Origin: Halisarca cf. caerulea
Taxonomy: Eukaryota > Porifera > Demospongiae > Chondrillida > Halisarcidae
Direction of reading: 5' to 3'
Assembly: GCA_963170055.1 (NCBI GenBank)
Contig: CAUJGJ010000125.1
Coordinates: 857,501 to 892,500, forward strand
DNA length: 35,000 nucleotides
Part shown: in pieces, positions 1 through 34,526 of the stretch
Position numbering within the stretch: the first letter of the stretch is position 1
Layout: each line of letters starts with the position of its first letter
Program-made: the position numbers and the translations under genes
The notes under the pieces: model-generated
Databases searched by the model: none
Told to the model about the DNA's origin: nothing
What the model saw: the letters and a program-made list of their open reading frames with translations, nothing else

Positions 1-1117
1 ACAACTGCAATATAGTGTTAACGGGTTACAGCTATATATTATCATGGACAAATTATGCGTATAATAATATTATATTGATGTACATATACGTTAATGTATA
101 TATTACACAGAAGTGCATGTTTACACATATATTACATAAAAGTCATACATATGCATGTACATACGCGTACATACATGCGTATACATACATGCATACATGG
201 ACACAAATGCATATATACACACTTATTATCTTTTCAAACATGCAATGGCTATTAACCATAGACAGTAGCGAAATACAGCCGAATCTGTTATTTAACAATC
301 AACTATTATAGTATAGTAGAACTGTATATACACACAAGTTCACATATAATTAGTACATTATTATTAGTGTATAATATATATAACTACACACACACAGTGA
401 CGCGACAACTCATGTCATTAGAGCAGAGTACACGAGACTGCTGTTGTATTTGGAGAGATGGCTCTTGTTTGGCTGAAGGTTTCGTGTATAGCGAAGTACA
501 GTGTCTGTCATTTGGTGTCTGGTAGCACTCAACCTCTCTATACGTGACAGAATTAAGTGTGCAGCTCACCTCAATGAAGCTATTCAAATGCATATACCAT
601 AAATCATGACAAGATTGTGTATGTAATAGATTGCAACTTGGTGCTATTCACAATATACTGTATTTATAAATAATAAAACATTGCAAATTTATAGATTCCA
701 TGATATAATAAGAATGAACTATAGAACTTAATGTATAATTGTGTTATGAAAACATTGTGCAAAGGAATTTTAACCCGCAATATATAGCAATCTTTTCATG
801 ATTTAGAGATCTTTGTTGCAACTTATATATTAAGAAAGTTATGAACTATTGTACCATGCATACTCATCAGTGGCCTACACACATGCCGTGCATGTATACC
901 CTCAGGTCTACTGTGTACATATCCTGCAGGGTTGTCAGTGGAATGTTACAGTAAATCTGGTCCGACTAGTAATTTTGGTTCGGGTGAGAGATTATCAATA
1001 CTAAACCCTAACCAGCCCTACCCCTAGCACCTCAACAGTTGGAGTTTGTATTTAAGAAGCACTCATGCCAGTCCAAAAATATCGGGACCAGAATATTACT
1101 ACTGTGCCAGTTCCACA
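1..1117. other. Non-coding AT-rich upstream region
   Basis: No coding region with family similarity is visible. The first 400 bases are rich in ATACATA/TGTATA words. A degenerate relative of the downstream 32-bp repeat may begin at about 855-945, where the words TCATCAGTGGCCTACACAC and GCATGTATACCCTC resemble the array at 1118-1568. The short open frames here are compositional. Confidence 0.6.
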
Positions 1118-1568
1118 TACTTACCCTCCATGCTCGTCAGGGGTCTACATACGTACCCTGCTTGTTCGTCAATGGTCTACACACGTACCCTGCATGTTCA
1201 TCAATGGTCTACACACGTACCCTGCTTGTTCGTCAATGGTCTACATACGTACCCTCCATGTTGGTCAATGGTCTACACACGTACCCTGCACTACACACGT
1301 ACCCTCCATGCTCGTCAGGGGTCTACACACGTACCCTGCATGTTCGTCAATGGTCTACACGCGTACCCTGCATGTTAATCAATGGTCTACACACGTACCC
1401 TGCTTGTTCGTCAATGGTCTACACGCGTACCCTGCATGTTCGTCAATGGTATACACACGTACCCTGCATGTTCGTCAATGGTCTACACATGTACCCTGCA
1501 CTACACACGTACCCTGCATGTTCGTCAATGGTCTAAATACGTGCATGCCCTCCATGCTTGTCAGTGGC
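1118..1568. repeat. 32-bp minisatellite array with a truncated-unit higher-order pattern
   Basis: About 15 head-to-tail units of 32 bp with the core ACGTACCCTGCATGTTCGTC followed by AATGGTCTACAC. Two units, near 1279-1296 and 1489-1506, are cut to 18 bp by the same internal 14-bp deletion (ACGTACCCTGCACTACAC). This gives a higher-order block of five or six full units plus one short unit that occurs twice. Because 32 is not a multiple of three and the unit lacks stops, all three forward frames stay open (110-180 codons). These frames are by-products and not genes. Confidence 0.93.
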
Positions 1569-3367
1569 CAGACAAATAGAGTATGTCCACATACATCAGC
1601 ACACTGACAACGACATCTCACCTTTGTGGTTCAAAAAGTGGCTGACATGACCTCTCCATGTGTGTATGTTACCTTGCTCACAGCTCTAATACGGCAAGAT
1701 GAACAGAAATGTTAAAAACTAGTTGTACACACAGTTATTCAAATCAAGGACTCAGGAGTACAGTGAGATAGAACTATTGAAAGAAATATTATACTGCAGG
1801 CCACGAGGTTAATAAACCAGAACCTATATATAAGGACTCATTTGTTGACACACAAAAGGATTATTGATACTGCTATACAATGTATATTCTATGCAAGTTC
1901 GAGGGGTCCTGTTTATATTGTCCAAATAACAAACCCTTCGAATTATTTCTCTATTAGCCATATCAAGTTGCCACGCGGGCACGTATCGTTTTGGAATCAG
2001 CGGATGAGCAGCCGAAAACACAGGAGAATGGTCCATTGTGGTTTAATTGTTCCTTTTGAGCGTTTGCCTGTCCTACAGTCCTTCACGCCGATTAGCTTCT
2101 CCAAGAACCGGGTTTCGGGGTAACGACCACACCCTTCGATAAGCGCCCACCGAGCTAATACAGAGCGAAATTTTACATTTTTTGCGGTTCTAAATTCACT
2201 TGTGCGAATTGATCATAGTTTTGACTATACAGATCGGCCACCTTTCAAGGTATGCTGTGGTTCATGCAGGTAATATAGGCAATAAAAGTGGTAATGTATT
2301 TGATTCGTTGCAAGATTTGCATGATACACACACTTCCTCATATTGCTAGCCTCATATTAGAACCCATTCCATGCACCCGCTTAGCCAGAAATGGGTCTAG
2401 CTGGGAACAAATCTCGTCACACCGCATGCTGCCAATCCATGCTGCTGGATGCAGTAACAAAAGAAATTTGCCTCTGGTTACAGATATAAATCACTGTCGT
2501 TTGGTTAGCACATAGTACTTTTCTATAATGATCAAACCACTGTGATAAGCCCATCCTTCAGTATGTACATACATTTTTTATCCAAGACCACAATAAGCCA
2601 ACATGCAACTATCTTTTTATTTATATACGATTGCAAACTGAATGAAACTGTTTTCTTCCTTAGTCGATATGGCTTACTTTGTCCTTAGCAACATTGTGCG
2701 CTTGTGTGTGCATGCATGCGTGCATGGATGTGTATGTGTGTATGTGTGTCTGTGTGAGTGTGTGCTTCATGCATGCTTGCATGTGTGTGCATATGTGTAT
2801 GTACACACACCTATCTACAAGGGCATGCAGTGGAACACATCTATAGGTTAATTAAAAGGCTGGTCACAAGAAGTCTTTGTTGTCACCTCCAAAATGCAAC
2901 CACCTCCTTTAACAAGACTCCATTGCTCTGACCTATAAAATACCTCATATTGACATGTATACTTTTGAAATCCGAAATAAGTGCCCATTCATATACAGGA
3001 TGGCTTACTGTTGTCCCAATGGTATCCTTATCACAGAAGTTGTGTACACAAATGTACAGAAAAAATGGCATTGAATTCTTTCCTTTGAGCTGCTGTGTAT
3101 TAGTCTACTTCAAGTATATTTTATTGCTAGTGCAAGGATGGTTTTGAGGAACAGAGTTGAATGAATTGTCCCCGCAATTTTTAGAATAATTACAATAAGA
3201 TTATTATAGAAGTGCTGCATCATGCATGCATGCTTTCAACATCAAGGCATCGGGATAATGATATTCATTGGCTATATTCAACCGTATGTTTCTAATTGTC
3301 TGTTCACAGGAACGCCGTGTACAATTCGGGTACTTTGTAAACCCAAGGGATTCAGGAATTCGAAGAG
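1569..3367. other. Upstream flank of the PKA gene, no gene recognised
   Basis: No convincing exon is seen. About 2690-2810 is a TG/TGCATG-rich patch. About 2866-2960 resembles 9487-9590 (shared words such as CACCTCC and ACTCCTTTAACA), so it is probably a dispersed repeat copy. A splice-acceptor-like CTGTTCACAG at 3300-3309 followed by G could start a 5'UTR-containing exon that runs into the PKA start codon at 3368. No promoter element can be assigned with confidence. Confidence 0.5.
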
Positions 3368-13215
<9,848 letters not shown>

Positions 13216-13581
13216 CTCCATCTAGTTCACTCGTAACACCATGCATGGCGTTAGATACTATATTGTTATTAATATTACTACTTACTGGGTATTTCATTGC
13301 ATAGTTCAGTTATTGTTTTGCGTACTTCTAGTTTCATGTTGTATGTTTGTGTATGCACTTTTAGTGGGCCACTCAATATCATTGTTGAAAGTTATGTCAT
13401 TTGATAATTAGCTTCGTAAGTATGTTCTGTGTAATATGACCATTTTGGAGATATGATCTTTAGTGAATTTATCATATTCCACATATAATGTCTTACAATG
13501 TGTTACATGCGGATGCATGCAGTTCCATTGAAATAGAAATTATGTATGTGTTAGTCCGTTTGAATTTGTATTGCATGTATG

Positions 13582-13992
13582 TAGTGCTGTGCAATATACC
13601 GAATAAATAGTAATACCGCGATATTTATTTGTGCAAAATTCAGATGCTTGCCAACTTATTCCTGTACCGTGATATCATGTGATCCCGCGATTTCTCTAAG
13701 GTTAGATCAGTATTAGAAGGAGTAAGCATAGTATGATATTTTTAAAGGATATGAAACTTAATCTTTGATCATGCATGGCTAATGCTTTCAAAATACGTTG
13801 AAACTTTTGATCGAGTGTGGAAGCACTAAATGGGTGCAAAAGGAGCATATCTGGCGCCATTGTTTTAATCTGTGCATGTGACAAGGATTCATTTGGAGCG
13901 CCACTCAGTATACCGTGATCATAGTAATACCGTGATAGAATGAGGGGATACATAATATTGAAACTGATAATTTGTTATACCGCACAGCTCTG
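13582..13992. mobile_element. hAT-like MITE with 8-bp target duplication
   Basis: The ends TAGTGCTGTGCAATATACC and (reverse complement of the right end) CAGAGCTGTGCGGTATAAC are inverted repeats with GCTGTGC in common. The element is flanked by identical 8-bp copies of CATGTATG at 13574-13581 and 13993-14000. TIRs of this type with 8-bp duplications are typical of hAT transposons. Internal ATACCGTGAT/ATACCGCGAT words repeat near both ends. There is no transposase, so it is non-autonomous. Caution: CATGTATG is a common word in this DNA. Confidence 0.82.
13602..13607 (+). terminator. Candidate polyadenylation signal AATAAA for PKA-C
   Basis: The first AATAAA after the PKA stop, 387 bases downstream. 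It lies 20 bases inside the hAT-like element. Earlier non-canonical signals cannot be excluded. Confidence 0.45.
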
Positions 13993-14202
13993 CATGTATG
14001 TATGTATATATTGTATGTGTAGCTTGCAATCAGCACCTGCAGTGCATGGTGAAAGATTTAATTGCACTTGTCAGTCTGGAAATTGCATCCATGTCGTGCG
14101 GTGATTGTAGGCAACCAGCACATTAGAGGAAGTAAATAGATCTGATACATTGATCGAAGTCATTGCTTGTAGTCAGATCGATTTGTAATCTTGGAAAATA
14201 TG

Positions 14203-14203
<1 letters not shown>

Positions 14204-14237
<34 letters not shown>
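14204..14237. repeat. (AT)n microsatellite
   Basis: An alternating AT run of about 34 bases followed by ATAATAATAAT. Confidence 0.9.
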
Positions 14238-14240
<3 letters not shown>

Positions 14241-14377
14241 ATAATAATATCATTACGTATGTATAGATTATCTATGGTAATATATAGTTAATTTTTCTAC
14301 GTACGCTGTACAGATTCGATGGTTGAATATTAACATTGATGATAGTATATATACATGGCCTCCAAAGTTAAGAACAG

Positions 14378-14421
<44 letters not shown>

Positions 14422-14748
14422 ACTAAGGGCAAGACAGGGATAATACCTAGTGGTATGGATGTGTGTACATTTAAATACACAAAGTTGTATATACAGGAAA
14501 AGATAGGCGACATTTATATGCTGATTCCATTGCAGGTGTGGCTGCATCTTGGCACTGTGTGGAGTGTGTGGTAGACTATATATGGACAGACTAGATAAAA
14601 TTATTATTCATGCATGTGCATGTGCATCAGTGGATCGAGATTGTGCAGTCAATGGGCTCACGGAGCCAAACCGCTAATTTTTCCCCTTAGTGCTGGCAGG
14701 CATGCAAGTGTGCACGAATGGTATAGGGTCAGCTGTGGTAAAAAAGTG

Positions 14749-14866
14749 AAGGTCGAGGCATATGGGTTGTACCCAGACCGTCACTCGGACGCCATTTTAT
14801 ACCGCCGTATAAAATGGCGTCCGAGTGACGGTCTGGTCTGGGTACGAGACTAAGGTCGAGGTATAT
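14749..14866. repeat. Foldback element: 29-bp perfect hairpin flanked by 15-bp direct repeats
   Basis: The arm at 14774-14802 is the exact reverse complement of 14807-14835, with a 4-base loop (CGCC). The outer GTACCCA/TGGGTAC also pair if a 5-base GTCTG duplication on the right side is allowed. The unit is flanked by AAGGTCGAGGCATAT (14749-14763) and AAGGTCGAGGTATAT (14852-14866), which differ at one base and look like a target duplication or an ancestral repeat. It ends 40 bases before the LDH2-family start codon, so it lies in that gene's 5'UTR or core promoter. The arms carry the YY1-like word AAAATGGCG. Confidence 0.88.
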
Positions 14867-14906
14867 TATCTAAGTAGTGAAGATCTGAAGTATCTCGCTT
14901 GGTAAA

Positions 14907-22091
<7,185 letters not shown>

Positions 22092-22343
22092 CTAGAGATG
22101 TACTGCATGCATGTTTGCAGTATATGTATGCAACTTGTTTCAGATATATATACGTATAATATTATGCATAAATACAGTGCACCCTTTGTGCACATGCAGG
22201 TATGATAGGTACTTGTGTTTGGAAAGTAAACATTTTTCTTTGCTTCTCCTGTTGTTTGTATGGCAATGTTTTGTACTTGCTGATTAATTCTTAACATAAT
22301 TATCATTCATCAATACAATTTTACTTGTGTAATATTTACGTAT

Positions 22344-22496
22344 ACTGTGGGAAGTCTTATAACAAACTCCCCTAATATAGTGAAAACCTCTCTATAACAG
22401 ACTACTTTTGTGGGTCCAGATATAGATTGCTTTGCATGCAATAATATCTCTAAGTAGTGGAACCTCTGTATAACAAACTGTTTTCAGTTTCCAAAG
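22344..22496 (-). mobile_element. Partial copy of the 174-bp MITE family, reverse orientation
   Basis: Reads as the reverse complement of the copies at 24366-24539 and 32191-32364 (shared AACAAACTCCCCTAATA and AAAACCTCTCTATAACAGAC). It lacks a clear far end. It lies in the 3' flank of the LDH2-family gene. Confidence 0.7.
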
Positions 22497-23227
22497 TGTC
22501 CACACACAAGCTAATGCATACAACATAAAACAAAACAATTGAATCACGCAACTGTTACAATAAAATTATTGAAATATTATTGCAAAACATCATGTACATA
22601 TAATATATAACCACCTAGTACAGTACTAGTAAACCACTAACGTGCAATACATGCAGCGACAGACAGAGATTTAGCCGTCCTTAAAAACAGTATGTGCATA
22701 CGTATATGGAGTGCATGTGTACTTACACTGTATGTATAGGCCACATACAGTATGCACATATTATATAGGTACGTATATATCAGATATATTCCAGTACAAT
22801 ATGCAGCACACATGCAAACAGCACACAAATTCAATGTAAACCTGAAAATCCTGTAGATGAAGGAAAACAGTATATAGTTACTGCAAAATTAATCACACAT
22901 ATAAAGTTCACTATTATAGGTGGTTACAATATAATAATTATAATAATATGGAACAGCTATTACGGAGGACAGATGCATGTACTCCAGATGTAGGAAGGAC
23001 GTAAAAACAAAATGGCGACATATACATTCTCTGGGTGCTGAGTAGAATAGCCCTAGGCTAACAGCTCCCCAGGTAAATTAAGAGTACTGGATACCTGCAT
23101 GATACACTTGGGCACACATAATAGTCCTAAAAAGTGGCTTTCAGCACATTTTGGAGCTCAAAAAATAATATAGAAAGGAATAATGTAGTTTATTTTGGAA
23201 AAGACTGCGCATGGAAGGACTGTGTGG

Positions 23228-23456
23228 GGGGGTAGCAGTAAGGGGTGGGAAATGTGGGAGAGAGGGACTGTAACAAGTGGAGGGAAATGTGGGAGAGTGG
23301 GACTGTAGCAAGGGGAGGGAAATGTGGGAGAGTGGGACTGTAGCAAGGGGAGGGAAATGTGGGAGAGTGGGACTGTAGCAAGGGGAGGGAAATGTGGGAG
23401 AGTGGGACTGTAGCAAGGGGAGGGAAATGTGGGAGAGAGGGACTGTAGCAGGATGG
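23228..23456. repeat. 35-bp minisatellite
   Basis: About 6.5 purine-rich units of 35 bp with the cores GGGACTGTAGCAAGGGGAGG and GAAATGTGGGAGAGT. Central units are identical or nearly so. The minus strand is open in all frames because of the repeat, so the Pro/Ser/His-rich frames are not genes. Confidence 0.93.
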
Positions 23457-23571
23457 AGTGGAGGACCACAGCTAATACGTACCTTGCAGGTGATTTTGCT
23501 CAATCGTATAATAGTTAGGAGTGGGTGCTAAGTGTTATATTACATAATATGTAAGTTTCCACATATTATAA

Positions 23572-23780
23572 TACTGTACTGCCTGAAATTCTTACAGGAC
23601 TTTATTTTCACAAATTTCACAAATGGGTTCGGATTCATGAAATTTTATTTGTGAATTTTGGCTTGGCCTGGTTCCCTAGACTAATAACCTACACGCATTC
23701 GCGAAAATAAAAACGCGAACAGTCGACTTTCAAGTGATTCGTGAAATTTACATCTCGCAAAAATTTCGGACAGTACAGTA
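23572..23780. mobile_element. 209-bp MITE with TACTGTACTG ends
   Basis: The left end TACTGTACTGCCTGAAATTC and the right end (read in reverse complement) TACTGTACTGTCCGAAATTT are inverted repeats. Subterminal sequence has TTCGCGAAAAT/TTCACAAATTT-type words. It is distinct from the CAGTnnnACCTC family. Confidence 0.75.
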
Positions 23781-24365
23781 CAATGATAACAACCATACAT
23801 GGGCCTTCACTTGTAAAGCATATGTGCTAGCACAAGTGAAGGCAAAGAACAAAGTTGAGCGGTGGACGTTCTAAATAAGAAACACAGCGTAATAAACTTC
23901 TCCACACAAGACACTGCATGAGATCCTAAGATTTTCCCTCTGCAGTTCAAATATGCTTTAAATCCCCAAAACAGGACACACTATCTACAAAGTGCAGACT
24001 AACAAAAGAATTCACATTGTCGTCCACAACATGTCCTCCATCAGAGGATCTACTGGATGTGTTCTGCCATGGATGCTAATGTTAGGCACATCAGAGTCGT
24101 AGTTACCAAATACTACAGAATATTTTTAAGCCCATTGCCCAACTGAATGGGACCGGAGTGGTGATGAATCTTTGCTAAACAATCAACAATTAAAACACAT
24201 TTAAGAGTTTTGCATTCGCACCTGTCATCGGCACTGACGCAAAAAGAGCAACTGTTCAGTCCATCTCCTATGACAAGTATAAATGACACAATAGTAGTCA
24301 TACCATAATATAATTTAGAGTCACACAATAGAATATTATATAGCAAAGAATTATGTTTCTGAATA

Positions 24366-24539
24366 CAGTGGGACCTCTATATAATGGACTCTTCCTGACC
24401 TGAAAAACAGTTGGTTATACAGAGGTTTCCACTATTCAGAGATTGTTCTATATGCACAGCAATCTATCTGGTCCCACAAAAGTAGTCTGTTATAGAGAGG
24501 TTTTCACTATTAGGGGAGTTTGCTATAAGAGGGTCACTG
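24366..24539 (+). mobile_element. 174-bp pogo/Tigger-like MITE, copy A
   Basis: Starts CAGTGGGACCTCTATATAAT and ends AAGAGGGTCACTG, with TA on both sides. Nearly identical in length and sequence (only a few differences) to 32191-32364 in the same orientation, so the two copies spread recently. Confidence 0.88.
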
Positions 24540-24802
24540 TATACGTATTAGTTTAAGTCATAATAATAATACATGTACTATACATGTATGTACGTACGTA
24601 TGTAAATACCTTATATATACTTCATTATTTTATATTAGCAGTTATCACAGATTGGAAGCCATCTGTAAAAGTTTTAGACCTACAAAAATTTAGATCAGGC
24701 TCTTGTGTAATGGGTAAACATGGATGTCTGCGAATATAAAAATGTGAAAATTGCTAAAAATCCAAGATCCGCATGCACATACACACACACACACATATGC
24801 GG

Positions 24803-24803
<1 letters not shown>

Positions 24804-24868
<65 letters not shown>
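24804..24868. repeat. (CA)n microsatellite
   Basis: A CA run of 65 bases, preceded by a shorter run at about 24778-24794. Confidence 0.95.
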
Positions 24869-24870
<2 letters not shown>

Positions 24871-24931
24871 ACACACTAAAGGGAGAAATAAACAGAAAAA
24901 ATGGAAGTTAGAATAGGATATTATACGTATG

Positions 24932-25106
24932 CAGTGGGACCTCTCTATAACAGACATTTTGGGAACTGAAAAACAGTTTGTTCACAGAGAGGTTTCTACT
25001 ATTCAGGGGATATTTTATGTGCACAGCAATCTATTTGGTTCCATAAAAGTAGCCTGTTAAAGAGTGGTTTTCACAATTAGGGGAGTTTGCTATAAGAGGG
25101 TCACTG
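24932..25106 (+). mobile_element. 174-bp MITE family, diverged copy B
   Basis: Same layout as 24366-24539 (CAGTGGGACCTCTCTATAAC ... GAGGGTCACTG) but with many substitutions. The flanks are TG and CA rather than TA, consistent with an older insertion. Confidence 0.85.
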
Positions 25107-25544
25107 CATACCACAATCCATACACAAAAAGCAAAACTATCACCCCTTCAGTAGTCTAGCCACCAGCCCCTACTTTACCCTTTGTGGGAAGAAGTATTGG
25201 GCTAGGCTAACCCTTCAGATGTCAAGTGAGGCAACAAATGTGTAGTTTCTGATACCGGCTTCCTTGTACACGCTGCACACAAGTATATACGCAAGTTGAT
25301 TCTCTACATATACATATTTGCATTCAAATAGGAATTGCAATACTTGTGAATACCAAGGCGGATCCAAACAGCACCACAGAGGGTATCAATTTCCCTACAT
25401 GAATACTATCAATGCTATGCATGTATGTACTAAATAACTATGGGTATAATTATACATACGTACGTATATGCTTATTGTAGACTGGATATACTGCATGCTG
25501 ATAACACCTGCCACACACACGCACGCACGCATGTACGCATGCAT

Positions 25545-25545
<1 letters not shown>

Positions 25546-25613
<68 letters not shown>
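25546..25613. repeat. (CA)n microsatellite (TG on the MPV17-like coding strand)
   Basis: A CA run of 68 bases. Read in the direction of the minus-strand MPV17-like gene it is a TG run beginning 19 bases after the donor-like AAG|GTATGG at 25633/25632. Confidence 0.95.
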
Positions 25614-25614
<1 letters not shown>

Positions 25615-25632
25615 CTGCACAGAATGCCATAC

Positions 25633-26092
25633 CTTATGTTTCATGTGGGAGAGAAAAGTGAACCAGACAACTTGCAGTAAATTTAAGTAGATAACTCTCA
25701 AATGAGGAGGAACATAGTAGAAGTTGATCAGTTGTATAGCAGGCCACACAGCAAGGTCCACCTGTGGAACACAACAAATATCCATATTCGCACATATGTA
25801 TGTATGTGTGCATGTGTGCATATGTATGTGTGAATAAGCACAGACACTATATACGTACTACGCGAGTCGGTGATGTCAGTCCCCGAGAAAGGCCGAGAGA
25901 GAATCGGGTCGGCAACACCAGACTAATACTACGTAGTATATAGTGTCTATGGAATGAGGCAAGGTTCTTCAATGATGGAAGATTAACCCTTAATTTCTCA
26001 CTAACAAATATTGTATGCACCTTCCACATTTCGATTCCTGTCACTCAAATACATCAAGTGGTACTGTTGTTCTATAGAACATTTACACTAGT

Positions 26093-26124
<32 letters not shown>

Positions 26125-26693
26125 GATATAGACTGCTGATGCTAGTTAGTGTACAAATGGATTCGGTTCATACTACTTCTTACTCATATACATTGGCTTC
26201 TAAGTGATAATGAGCACGACACGTATGTCATTCGACTTACTTTCATGGTCGGCCACAACTTCGCCTTCAGCTCCTCCTTAGCATCGACCCACGATTTACC
26301 TTCCATCAAAGAAAGGGATGGGTAAAACCCTACATAAAACAAGGGCGTCACCAGAAATTCGTCCATGGACGTCTTTATCAGTACAGCCTTATGACTCCTT
26401 CCAGGAAATTTCCAGTCTAGATATTTGTACCAATAATGCTCAAGGGGACCAAATATCAGGCCAATAACTCCCATTCTAAGGGTTCTCTTCCAGTCGTGTG
26501 GCGTCACATGCTCTATCCTTTGTGCGATACAATCTCCGAGGGCGTCTATGACAGCAGCAGCCGCCATGTTCGTTAGAAGAAGGTACTCCCTGAAGGCTTT
26601 TCTGCGAACGAGATGCAAGTACTTTTGTAGCCATTTTACTGACATCGTGATAGGCACGTGTCGACCGGCCGGGCACAGGATGTGTTCGTCCAC
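25633..26693 (-). CDS. MPV17/PMP22-family membrane protein (3' end not resolved)
   Basis: A small multi-pass protein of the MPV17/PMP22 family, whose characterised members sit in the mitochondrial inner membrane or peroxisomes. Exon 1 is 26693-26241 and exon 2 is 25761-25633 (minus strand), 194 residues. Exon 1 ends ...LWPTMK|GTAAGT and exon 2 starts after CCACAG. Family marks: YLLLTN, GD near residue 54, GPLEHYWYKYLD, LLEG-like LMEGKSW, WPAIQLINFYYVPPHLR and the final LSHMKHK. Met17 (26645) in MSVKWLQKYL fits family starts better than the upstream Met. At 25632 a donor-like GTATGG follows AAG, where the divergent paralogue also has a donor, so a short last exon probably lies downstream. Without splicing the frame would run through the TG microsatellite as Cys-Val repeats to a stop at 25450. 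Unlike the paralogue, WPAIQ and INFYY are in one exon. Confidence 0.9.
25851..25952. repeat. Imperfect inverted repeat in the MPV17-like intron
   Basis: AGACACTATATACGTACTACG at the left faces TACGTAGTATATAGTGTCT at the right, with a GC-rich interior (CCCCGAGAAAGGCCGAGAGA). It could be a small MITE in the 479-bp intron of the minus-strand gene. The superfamily is not recognised. Confidence 0.6.
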
Positions 26694-27103
26694 CCACGCA
26701 TACTAAACGGAAACTTCAGCTGTTCAAGGTAATAAAAGGGGCACGGCTAAGAGCGGCGCGCTTATAATTATTAATTCACCTTATTGCAATTGTGCGAAGT
26801 CCTCGAAGCCCACTGTTCTTGGGTGGTAGGTATCTACTTACCTAAAGTCCTATCTTATCTTCGCAACGTCAACAAATGAGAGGAGAACCGTTGCGCGCTG
26901 AAACAAGTACATCATCTGGCAACTACAACTTTATAGCAAACGTTTTCACCTCTACACTTCAGGACAGCCGCTTATTTGACCACACTGATACAGCTATCGA
27001 CGCGACTTACCTTTTCTTTATTAAAGTGCCTTTGGGGTATTGAAAAGGCAATTGTCATTCAGATTGGTCGAGTCACCTTCCTTGAGAATTCAAACAATTC
27101 GGA
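26694..27103. promoter_or_regulatory. Head-to-head intergenic region, candidate bidirectional promoter
   Basis: A 410-bp interval between the start codons of two MPV17-family genes on opposite strands, so both 5'UTRs and promoters must fit here or overlap. It is richer in CpG than the surrounding DNA (GAGCGGCGCGCTT, GTTGCGCGCTG) and free of microsatellites and MITEs. No definite TATA box or initiator is assigned. Confidence 0.65.

Positions 27104-34526
<7,423 letters not shown>

Larger units (their letters stand above)
13216..14906. other. Intergenic region between PKA-C and the LDH2-family gene
   Basis: The PKA 3'UTR (from 13216) has no AATAAA or ATTAAA until 13602. The region also holds a hAT-like MITE (13582-13992), an (AT)n tract at about 14204-14237, a (GT)n tract at about 14391-14415 and the hairpin at 14774-14835. 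No additional gene is recognised. Confidence 0.7.
22092..25632. other. Repeat-rich region between the LDH2-family gene and the MPV17-like gene
   Basis: No gene is recognised on either strand. It contains the 3'UTR of the LDH2-family gene, MITE copies, the 35-bp minisatellite and CA tracts. The last exon and 3'UTR of the minus-strand MPV17-like gene may lie here, but I could not place them. Confidence 0.6.

Noticed and set aside
1118..1568. Could the regularly spaced repeat be a CRISPR array?
   Set aside because: The units are directly adjacent with no unique spacers, there are no cas genes, and the context is an animal genome with introns.
1039..1607. Three overlapping repetitive open frames of 110-180 codons
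   Set aside because: All three forward frames are open because the 32-bp unit lacks stops and is not a multiple of three. There is no frame preference and no family similarity.
22559..22564. AATAAA as polyadenylation signal of the LDH2-family gene
   Set aside because: It is 468 bases beyond the stop and past a MITE fragment. Non-canonical signals closer by are equally possible.
23141..23503. Minus-strand Pro/Ser/His-rich open frames
   Set aside because: They are readings of the 35-bp minisatellite; several frames are open at once.
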